DNA of 7,043 nucleotides, taken from Cyclobacteriaceae bacterium. GTDB lineage: Bacteria > Bacteroidota > Bacteroidia > Cytophagales > Cyclobacteriaceae. This document shows positions 1 to 5,684 of the stretch, one piece after another. The notes under the pieces are model-generated. The model ran no database searches. It had not been told where the DNA came from and worked only from the letters and a program-made list of their open reading frames with translations. How positions within the stretch are numbered: position 1 is the first letter of the stretch; each line of letters begins with the position of its first letter. The stretch lies in contig JANQPK010000221.1 in assembly GCA_028289505.1 (NCBI GenBank), forward strand, positions 1-7,043, given 5' to 3'. The position numbers and the translations under genes are program-made.

Positions 1-1115
1 ATTCATCCTTTAAGAAATTATTTCTGCGGGATGACCAGTTTCCCAGAAAAGGTGAAATATTCAACAACCCTGAATTGGCTAATACGCTGGAGGTTATTGC
101 CAAACAAGGCAGGAAAGGCTTTTATCAAGGAAAAGTGGCATCTGCGATTGTAGATCACATCCAAAAAGGGGGTGGTCATCTTTCAAAAAAAGACCTGGCT
201 CAACATCAATCAAAATGGGTAGAACCTGTTTCCATAAACTACCGAGGATATGACGTTTGGGAAATTCCTCCGAATGGGCAGGGTATAGCTGCACTGCAGA
301 TCTTACAAATCCTAGAGGGTTTTGACATCCGAGCCATGGGTTTTGGAAGTGCAGATCATGTACACCATTTTGTAGAAGCAAAAAAAGTAGCCTACGAGGA
401 CTTGGCAAAGTACTATGGAGATCCTGACTTTGGGGATGTTCCAGTAGAGACCTTACTGTCCGATGATTATGCCGCTAAACGCCGGAACTTAATAAAAAAG
501 GATCTAGCGGGGGAGTACTTTCCAGGTTTGGAATCCGGAGACCATACCATTTATCTGACTACCGCCGATAGTGAAGGGAATATGGTATCCTTTATTCAAA
601 GTCTATCGGCGCTTTTTGGTTCCAGGGAGGTACCTCCTGGACTTGGCTTCCCGCTGCAGAACCGGGGAGGAACTGGGTTTAATTTAGAGGAAGGGCATAT
701 CAGTGTATTTGAACCTGGAAAACGGCCATTTCACACAATAATTCCGGCATTTGTCACTAAAGATGGCCAACCTGTTATGAGCTTTGGATTAATGGGAGGG
801 GATATGCAACCACAGGGTCATGCTCAAATCATAGTCAACCTGATCGATTTTGGCATGAATCTGCAGGAAGCAGGGGATGCCCCAAGGATACGTCATAGTG
901 GCAGCGCTTTGCTTCCGGGTCATGTAACGGGTACCGGAGATACCTTTTTGGAGTCCGGATTTCCCTATGAGACCATCAGTATACTGATGGATCGGGGCCA
1001 TAGAATTCGAATGGCCAAAGGTATATATGGTGGCTATCAGGCCATCATGAAGAAAGATGGCATTTATATTGGTGCATCAGAATCCCGAAAGGATGGACAA
1101 GCAGCAGGATATTAA
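1..1115 (+). CDS. Gamma-glutamyltransferase-like Ntn-hydrolase, 5'-truncated
   Basis: The reading frame is open from the left edge (first whole codon at 3), so the start and any signal peptide lie outside; about 370 residues are visible. The large-subunit end shows the family pattern (FYQGKVASAI, GGGHLSKKDLA, IPPNGQG). The predicted self-cleavage and catalytic threonine is in G-D-H-T-I-Y-L-T at 546-548, which would leave a small subunit of 189 residues, normal for the family. The oxyanion glycine pair is in F-G-L-M-G-G-D-M (795-800). Compared with E. coli GGT from memory, the lid region (N-Q-M-D-D-F there) reads N-R-G-G-T-G-F and the S-S pair reads H-T in R-P-F-H-T-I-I-P (732-737). These are features of the YwrD/cephalosporin-acylase-like branch, so glutathione may not be its substrate. 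It converges on the biosynthetic genes and is probably a flanking gene. Family call is sure; substrate is unknown. Confidence 0.93.
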   Translation, partial: SSFKKLFLRDDQFPRKGEIFNNPELANTLEVIAKQGRKGFYQGKVASAIVDHIQKGGGHLSKKDLAQHQSKWVEPVSINYRGYDVWEIPPNGQGIAALQILQILEGFDIRAMGFGSADHVHHFVEAKKVAYEDLAKYYGDPDFGDVPVETLLSDDYAAKRRNLIKKDLAGEYFPGLESGDHTIYLTTADSEGNMVSFIQSLSALFGSREVPPGLGFPLQNRGGTGFNLEEGHISVFEPGKRPFHTIIPAFVTKDGQPVMSFGLMGGDMQPQGHAQIIVNLIDFGMNLQEAGDAPRIRHSGSALLPGHVTGTGDTFLESGFPYETISILMDRGHRIRMAKGIYGGYQAIMKKDGIYIGASESRKDGQAAGY

Positions 1116-1119
1116 TGAT
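1116..1119. other. Convergent 4-bp junction without a visible terminator
   Basis: The TAA of the rightward hydrolase gene (1113-1115) and the TGA of the leftward SDR gene (1120-1122) are separated by only four bases. The nearest inverted repeat is a 4-bp stem (TCAG...CTGA, 1120-1130) without a U-run, too weak to call a terminator. Transcripts from the two sides probably run into the opposite gene or end by a factor-dependent route. This point marks the end of the leftward gene block. Confidence 0.7.
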
Positions 1120-2535
1120 TCAGCTACTGAGTTTATTGATCAACCCTTGAAAGATCAGGCCGTGTAAGGGGTAGACTGCAAACCAATAAAGTCTGCCCCA
1201 TAGCCCTTTTGGTCTGAAGGTGGCTGTTTGTAGTAGTTGCTGCTGGTCCAATCTGAATTCAAGCCAGGCTTCACCGGGAAGTTTCATTTCGGCAAACAAG
1301 AGCAAACGGCCCTCATGCTTATCTGCATAAAGTACCCTCCAAAAGTCAATGGCATTACCCGCAGCAATCTCCAAATCATTGGTACGCCCACGTCTCAAGC
1401 CCACACCACCTACCAGTTTATCCAAATAGCCTCTCAGTTTCCACAACCAATTTGCATAGTACCAACCGGTGTTACCACCAATCTGCCAAATCCTATCTAA
1501 TGACTTTGAATGTTCCCTTACCTTCTTTTTACGTTGATCCTTGTAGCAACCGAAAGTTGGTACATTGATAAAGTCGGACAGTTTAAACTTCAAATCACCG
1601 GAGCTGAAAGCGTCTTTCCAACTAGATGCAATCTGGTTTTCCTCAATTGCTGCCAACGTTCTTTTCAGCGCATTGTCATAACCTAATGGGGTGATTTCTA
1701 AAACCTGGTTGATACGATTGTCTCTGCATACCACCTCTACTTTCATACTATCCACTAAGGCCTGGGCGAGTTTATATGAAGTGGCGGTGATAAAATATAG
1801 CCAATAGGAGGAAAGCTTGGGTGTCATTACAGGAACAATAAAGATGTACCTGGGCAATCCTCTGCCCCGAGCATAACCTAGGAGCATGTTCTTGTAGGAT
1901 AAAACCTCAGGTCCACCGATGTCGAAGTTATCATCGTAGGTTCCTGGGTTAAACAGGGTTTTGTGAAGTATTTTGATCACATCGGAAATGGCAATGGGTT
2001 GGGAGCGGGTACGCAACCATTTAGGAGCCACCATGACTGGAAGTTTTTCTACCAAGTCGCGAATAATTTCGAAAGAAGCACTGCCTGAACCTATAATGAT
2101 ACTGGCTCTCAGAGCGGTAAAATGGTATTTACCCTGAGACAACTGGTTCTCTACTTGCAATCGAGAATCTAAGTGTGCGGAGAGTGACTGATCATTAACA
2201 ATACCTCCTAGATAGATGACATGCTTAACGGAGGTGGCATTCATGGCCTCTCTGAAATAGACAGCAGAGCGTTTTTCCAATTTCTGGTACTCTGCTGCAT
2301 CTGACATAGAGTGTACCAAATAAAAAGCCCCATCAATATCTGAAGGAATTTTGGTAAGAGAATCTGGGTCTAGAAGGTCTGCTTCAATTACCTCAATATG
2401 GTCCGACATGGATGTTCTGGGTTGGAATCTGTTAAGGTCTCTAACCAAGCAAATCACCCGGTGCCCATTTTTTACCAAGGTCGGTAAAAGTCGCTTTCCA
2501 ATATATCCAGTAGCGCCGGTAAGTAGAATTTTCAT
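1120..2535 (-). CDS. YbjT-like atypical SDR with C-terminal DUF2867-like domain
   Basis: A 471-residue protein, close to the length of E. coli YbjT. Residues 1-35 form an N-terminal Rossmann unit with the dinucleotide-binding motif T-G-A-T-G-Y-I-G (6-13) and V-R-D after the second strand. E-A-D-L-L-D (51-56) and V-H-S-M (74-77) follow the NAD(P)-dependent epimerase/NmrA-like pattern. Where classical SDRs have Y-x-x-x-K there is L-D-S-R-L-Q-V-E (122-129), so it belongs to the atypical group and may be a reductase or only a dinucleotide-binding protein. Residues about 345-468 (W-Q-I-G-G-N-T-G-W-Y, then D-L-E-I-A-A-G-N-A-I-D-F-W-R) match the DUF2867 type. No signal peptide is evident. It starts 25 bp after the NRPS terminal gene in the same direction, so it is probably co-transcribed. 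It could tailor the peptide, but YbjT-like proteins also occur outside biosynthetic clusters, so the link is inference. The ATG at 2535 is chosen because the glycine motif begins right after it. Confidence 0.9.
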   Translation of the reverse strand: MKILLTGATGYIGKRLLPTLVKNGHRVICLVRDLNRFQPRTSMSDHIEVIEADLLDPDSLTKIPSDIDGAFYLVHSMSDAAEYQKLEKRSAVYFREAMNATSVKHVIYLGGIVNDQSLSAHLDSRLQVENQLSQGKYHFTALRASIIIGSGSASFEIIRDLVEKLPVMVAPKWLRTRSQPIAISDVIKILHKTLFNPGTYDDNFDIGGPEVLSYKNMLLGYARGRGLPRYIFIVPVMTPKLSSYWLYFITATSYKLAQALVDSMKVEVVCRDNRINQVLEITPLGYDNALKRTLAAIEENQIASSWKDAFSSGDLKFKLSDFINVPTFGCYKDQRKKKVREHSKSLDRIWQIGGNTGWYYANWLWKLRGYLDKLVGGVGLRRGRTNDLEIAAGNAIDFWRVLYADKHEGRLLLFAEMKLPGEAWLEFRLDQQQLLQTATFRPKGLWGRLYWFAVYPLHGLIFQGLINKLSS

Positions 2536-2560
2536 GAGTTATACCCGGAAGCATTTTGAG
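2536..2560 (-). other. 25-bp intergenic spacer upstream of the SDR start
   Basis: This short spacer links the NRPS stop (TAA, 2561-2563) to the SDR ATG (2533-2535). On the minus strand it contains no purine-rich Shine-Dalgarno sequence at a useful distance, as is common in Bacteroidota. An ATG at 2554-2552 is out of frame with the SDR. No room exists for a terminator, which supports a shared transcript. Confidence 0.55.
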
Positions 2561-5041
2561 TTATTGGATAGACTGGTCAATTGATGTGTCTTTAGTTTTC
2601 TCAACACTTTTTTTATGTTGCAATTCATCCAACTCTTTTTGTAGGCCTTGGGCCATTGTTATCACATAGGGTTCCTCAAACCTAGAGTAATGTGATCCGG
2701 ACATGCTAATTACTTTTACCCCTCCTTTGGCCAGAAGCCCCCAGATTTCTTCATCCCAGCTTCTGTTTAGCTGGGTTTTAATCAGTGTAACCTTACCATC
2801 AAATTTCTCCCATTTATAGGTGGTATATAGTTTTCTTAGGTTTTTTTGTATCTCCAAAAGGTTTCTGGCATGCTGGTTCGAACCGTACTTTATGCTTAAA
2901 TCAGTGAATTTGTGTTTTATCGGTTGAACGGCTTTATTATATCGACCAACAAAGATCTTTTTCAAAGCTTTAGAAGCGCTTTGTTGGTACCTCTTCTTAA
3001 ATCTACTTATTCGAGTTTGTAGGTTTGCCCTTGATCTTTTACGCGGGATTAAGTGTAATGGTGAGGAGTCCACAATAACCATTGCCAGTGGGGCTTGCCC
3101 TTGTTTTCTCATTTCATTGTTTATTTCAATGCAGATAGGATCACTGAGACAAGTACTTAATATAGAAAAAGAACCGCTGGGAACCACGCTTTTGATGGTT
3201 TCCAAGTAATACTTAGCCATATCTTTGATGCTATGATGCATCTCGGATTCCCCAAAAAGCCCTACCGGTTGCAAAGCGAAAACCGGTTGATCCTGGTCCA
3301 TATGTTTGACCATGGGATAGTAGAAAAATACATGACCACCACCACCATGGATCACAAAAAGTGGAGGTTTAGACCCACGGGCACGTATCGGTACCAATGA
3401 AGGGAACTCTTGAGAACTGGATTCACTTTTCCAAGAGTTGACCATTGATCGAATAGTTGGGTATTGAATCAAGGTGGTGGGTGACAATTGTTTGTTAAGC
3501 TGGTGGCCCACCTTTGAAATCAGTTGAAGTGCCTTGAAAGAATCACCTCCAACCTCGAAGAAATTGTCATCAACACCAATTGGATAAAGTCCTATCAGTT
3601 CCTCCCATATTTTAGTAAGTTCCAGCTCCAACGAGTTGCTTGGGGGTATATAGTTACTATCAGTACTCTCATAGCTCAGATCCTTGGAGGGATGCATCCT
3701 TGCGGCCAGCTGAGTACTAGATGGTGGAGGTTCCAACTTATGCTGAAGCTCCTCTACAGTCAACTGATCGTCGTCAATCCACATGCTTACCATATCCTTT
3801 AGACTGATCGAGATCCATTCGATCAATAATGGGTTAACAATTTCTGGATTGTACCTAAGGGTTATCTCTAAATTTTGACCCGGCTCAGTTATGATTGTCA
3901 GTGTCTGAGTGGAAGTGACTTTTCCCTTTAGTTCAGTAAGTGTTAGTTGCGCTCCTTCTATTTCACCCGACATAAAGTTTTGAGTCAAAACTAGACTGTC
4001 GTACAGCTGTTGATTTGAGCTTGTCTCGATCCAAGTATTAATGGTGCCTTGATCAATATACTGGAATTCAAAAGCCTCTAATTGCTTTTGTTGATGTCTC
4101 TTCATGAATTGAGCAAAGGTGAGTTCAGGGTTGATGGTAACACGAACGGGTAACACATTCATGAACAACCCGATCATGTTCTCAATATAAGGGAACCCGG
4201 ATGATCTACCCGATACCGTAGTACCGAAAACCACATCCTGAGATTCACTCAATTTGCCTAACAATAAGCCCCAGGCATTGTTTATAAATGTACTAAGGGT
4301 AACTCTGTGATTTTTAAGCGACTTAGCCAGTGCCGAAAATGAGCTTTCAGCTATGACCAGGCGACGCTCTTTGAAATGAAATCTTTTGTTGCTTTCATGT
4401 CCAGTTTGACTCAACAAGGTGTGTTTTTCGAAATTTTCCAGATATTCCGTCCAAAACTTTCTGGCCTTTCCCTCTTCTAGCTTTGACAACCAATTGACAT
4501 AGGATTGATAATTGGGAATCTTAACCGGCTGATGTGGTTTATTTTGGAACAGGGCATCATAGCTTTCTAAAACATGCTCAAGGGCCACCTTACCGGACCA
4601 ACCGTCAAACAACAGGTGATGACAGCTCCAAACCAGTAAATGTTCACTTTCTGCTAGCTTAATCAAGGCGCAGCGAGAGATTGGGGCTTTAAGAAAGTTA
4701 AGCCCAAGTTTTTTATCGGTTTGTAAAAACTGCTCAATTTGTTGCTGCTGGTCTTTTTCTTGAGAAAGATCTAGGTATTGCCATTGGATCTCGGCATGCT
4801 TGTGAACCGCTTGAACCGGTTTCTGCAAATCTTCCCAATGCAGGGATGTTCTAAAAGCCCCATGTAATGCTACCACAGCTTGCCACGATTCTTTGAACAG
4901 TTCGAACTTGAGAGGACCTTGTATTTTGCAAGTGACCTGAAGGAAACCCTGATCTTCCTCTTTACTAGAGAGGCTGTGCAACAATAATTGCTGTTGTAGA
5001 AAAGTCAAAGGGTAAATCGCTTCAATGGTCTTACTGTCCAT
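2561..5041 (-). CDS. NRPS termination protein: condensation - carrier - thioesterase, no adenylation domain
   Basis: 826 residues in three domains. The condensation domain (about 1-430) has an intact C3 motif H-H-L-L-F-D-G-W-S (141-149) with both histidines and the aspartate, a C4-like Y-V-N-W-L (181-185) and C5 I-G-L-F-M-N-V-L-P-V-R (290-300). It looks active, and the absence of an upstream epimerase suggests an L-donor type. The carrier domain (about 465-540) has D-D-N-F-F-E-V-G-G-D-S with the phosphopantetheine serine at 501 (codon 3539-3541). The thioesterase (about 548-805) starts P-P-L-F-V-I-H-G-G-G-G. Its nucleophile elbow reads S-T-C-L-S, with Cys631 (TGT, 3149-3151) where Ser is usual. 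Asp658 (I-V-D-S-S) and His784 (S-G-S-H-Y-S) complete the likely triad. Residues about 667-743 form a lid very rich in Lys/Arg. Where an A domain should sit between C and T there is only a Pro/Ser-rich linker (about 435-468). Its start overlaps the stop of the preceding gene by 11 bp, so translation is probably coupled. The product cannot be named. Confidence 0.96.
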   Translation of the reverse strand: MDSKTIEAIYPLTFLQQQLLLHSLSSKEEDQGFLQVTCKIQGPLKFELFKESWQAVVALHGAFRTSLHWEDLQKPVQAVHKHAEIQWQYLDLSQEKDQQQQIEQFLQTDKKLGLNFLKAPISRCALIKLAESEHLLVWSCHHLLFDGWSGKVALEHVLESYDALFQNKPHQPVKIPNYQSYVNWLSKLEEGKARKFWTEYLENFEKHTLLSQTGHESNKRFHFKERRLVIAESSFSALAKSLKNHRVTLSTFINNAWGLLLGKLSESQDVVFGTTVSGRSSGFPYIENMIGLFMNVLPVRVTINPELTFAQFMKRHQQKQLEAFEFQYIDQGTINTWIETSSNQQLYDSLVLTQNFMSGEIEGAQLTLTELKGKVTSTQTLTIITEPGQNLEITLRYNPEIVNPLLIEWISISLKDMVSMWIDDDQLTVEELQHKLEPPPSSTQLAARMHPSKDLSYESTDSNYIPPSNSLELELTKIWEELIGLYPIGVDDNFFEVGGDSFKALQLISKVGHQLNKQLSPTTLIQYPTIRSMVNSWKSESSSQEFPSLVPIRARGSKPPLFVIHGGGGHVFFYYPMVKHMDQDQPVFALQPVGLFGESEMHHSIKDMAKYYLETIKSVVPSGSFSILSTCLSDPICIEINNEMRKQGQAPLAMVIVDSSPLHLIPRKRSRANLQTRISRFKKRYQQSASKALKKIFVGRYNKAVQPIKHKFTDLSIKYGSNQHARNLLEIQKNLRKLYTTYKWEKFDGKVTLIKTQLNRSWDEEIWGLLAKGGVKVISMSGSHYSRFEEPYVITMAQGLQKELDELQHKKSVEKTKDTSIDQSIQ
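5031..5041 (-). other. 11-bp stop/start overlap (A-tail/T gene into C-T-TE gene)
   Basis: The TAA of the 217-residue protein (5031-5033) lies inside the first codons of the C-T-TE gene, whose ATG is at 5039-5041. The bases just before this ATG read GAGATAAGG on the minus strand: purine-rich, but abutting the start codon and too close for a normal Shine-Dalgarno interaction. Reinitiation by ribosomes finishing the upstream gene is the likely mode, which would keep the two proteins in similar amounts. Confidence 0.6.
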
Positions 5042-5684
5042 CCTTATCTCGGTGTTGGTTAATCTGTTGCATCACCTTCATCAAGTCCTCCGGGCTTAGC
5101 CCGCCCGTCGCCGGTCTCTGGTTATCTGGTTCGTCAGTTAACTCTGATTCTGCTGGTAGTTCTAAGGCTTGGACTAGTTCAGCAATGGTCTGATGCTTAA
5201 ACAGCTGATTAGGGGTAAGGTCTATGCCTGCGTTACGTGCTTTAGACACAATCTGTATACTTAAAATGGAATCCCCACCAATCTCAAAGAAGTTGTCATG
5301 AAGTCCCACTAGTTCAATACCCAATACTTCCTGCCAAATTCTAGCCAATTGACGCTCCTTTTCATCGAAATTCTCCCACTGAGTTTGCTCAATGCTTGTT
5401 TTTCGCTCAGGAGAAGGCAGGGCGTTGAAGTCTACTTTTCCATTAGGCAGTTTGGGAATGGTTTTTAAAGTCATAATTTGACCGGGAACCATATAATTGG
5501 GTAAGCTTGCTGCCAGATGTTTCTTTAGTGACTCCAATTCAATGTCAGAGGTGGTAGAGATATAGCCTACCAGTTGTGCAGTACCCTGGCGTTCCCCCTG
5601 CTGGGTAGAAAGTCTATCCTTGAGCAACTTTCTTTGCGCATTGGAGAGTCTCAGCACTCTTGAACGTATATCTCCGTTATTCAT
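5031..5684 (-). CDS. NRPS fragment protein: adenylation C-terminal tail (A9-A10) plus carrier domain
   Basis: 217 residues. Residues 1-30 (including R-L-S-N-A-Q-R-K-L-L-K-D-R-L) resemble the short helical leaders seen at the N-termini of NRPS subunits. Residues 38-90 are the end of an A-domain C-terminal subdomain: L-V-G-Y-I-S, A9 L-P-N-Y-M-V-P (61-67) and A10 L-P-N-G-K-V-D (79-85). Lys83 (codon 5436-5438) corresponds to the invariant catalytic lysine (Lys517 of GrsA). Residues about 105-175 are a carrier domain with D-N-F-F-E-I-G-G-D-S and the phosphopantetheine Ser139 (codon 5268-5270). The tail to 217 is hydrophilic, with a small helix-like L-S-P-E-D-L-M-K-V-M (196-205). Alone it cannot adenylate; it must pair with the protein encoded just upstream, which has A1-A8 and lacks A9/A10. 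Its ATG overlaps that gene's stop by 8 bp. Its frame is closed by a TAG at 5702-5700, so ATG 5684 is the first available ATG. It could be half of a gene broken by a frameshift, but the leader-like start argues for a real gene. Confidence 0.93.
   Translation of the reverse strand: MNNGDIRSRVLRLSNAQRKLLKDRLSTQQGERQGTAQLVGYISTTSDIELESLKKHLAASLPNYMVPGQIMTLKTIPKLPNGKVDFNALPSPERKTSIEQTQWENFDEKERQLARIWQEVLGIELVGLHDNFFEIGGDSILSIQIVSKARNAGIDLTPNQLFKHQTIAELVQALELPAESELTDEPDNQRPATGGLSPEDLMKVMQQINQHRDKDGQ
5677..5684 (-). other. 8-bp overlap ATGAATAA at the break in the adenylation domain
   Basis: On the minus strand the eight bases ATGAATAA hold the start of the A9-A10/T gene (ATG, 5684-5682) and the stop of the A1-A8 gene (TAA, 5679-5677). 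The two frames differ by +1. The preceding bases are AT-rich (AATTTAACTTTA) with no Shine-Dalgarno sequence, so stop-start coupling is the simplest reading. A +1 frameshift here would instead yield one continuous A-T polypeptide. Confidence 0.65.

Noticed and set aside
75..77. TTG at 75 as the start of the gamma-glutamyltransferase-like gene
   Set aside because: The frame is open to the left edge and the residues before it continue the family pattern (F-N-N-P-E-L-A-N-T-L), so this is internal.
1120..1130. Small hairpin TCAG-CTA-CTGA at the convergent gene ends as a possible terminator
   Set aside because: Only a 4-bp stem with a 3-base loop and no T-tract; too weak to support.
3264..3288. 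Perfect 7-bp inverted repeat (ACCGGTT / AACCGGT) with a 10-base loop, also readable as a direct repeat
   Set aside because: It lies inside the thioesterase coding region, where both arms encode Q-P-V in Q-P-V-F-A-L-Q-P-V-G, and the arm core ACCGGT is itself a palindrome. There is no U-run and no gene end nearby.
3336..3352. CAC-rich short repeat (caccaccacc)
   Set aside because: On the coding strand it spells the glycine run of H-G-G-G-G-H at the start of the thioesterase fold; it is a codon-level repeat, not a separate element.
3524..3802. Open frame on the plus strand opposite the carrier domain, and similar antisense frames at 1237-1500, 2351-2584, 5660-5851, 6335-6580 (+) and at 94-408, 789-1001 (-)
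   Set aside because: Each lies wholly or mainly within a strongly supported gene on the other strand and shows no domain pattern; they are shadows of the real coding frames.
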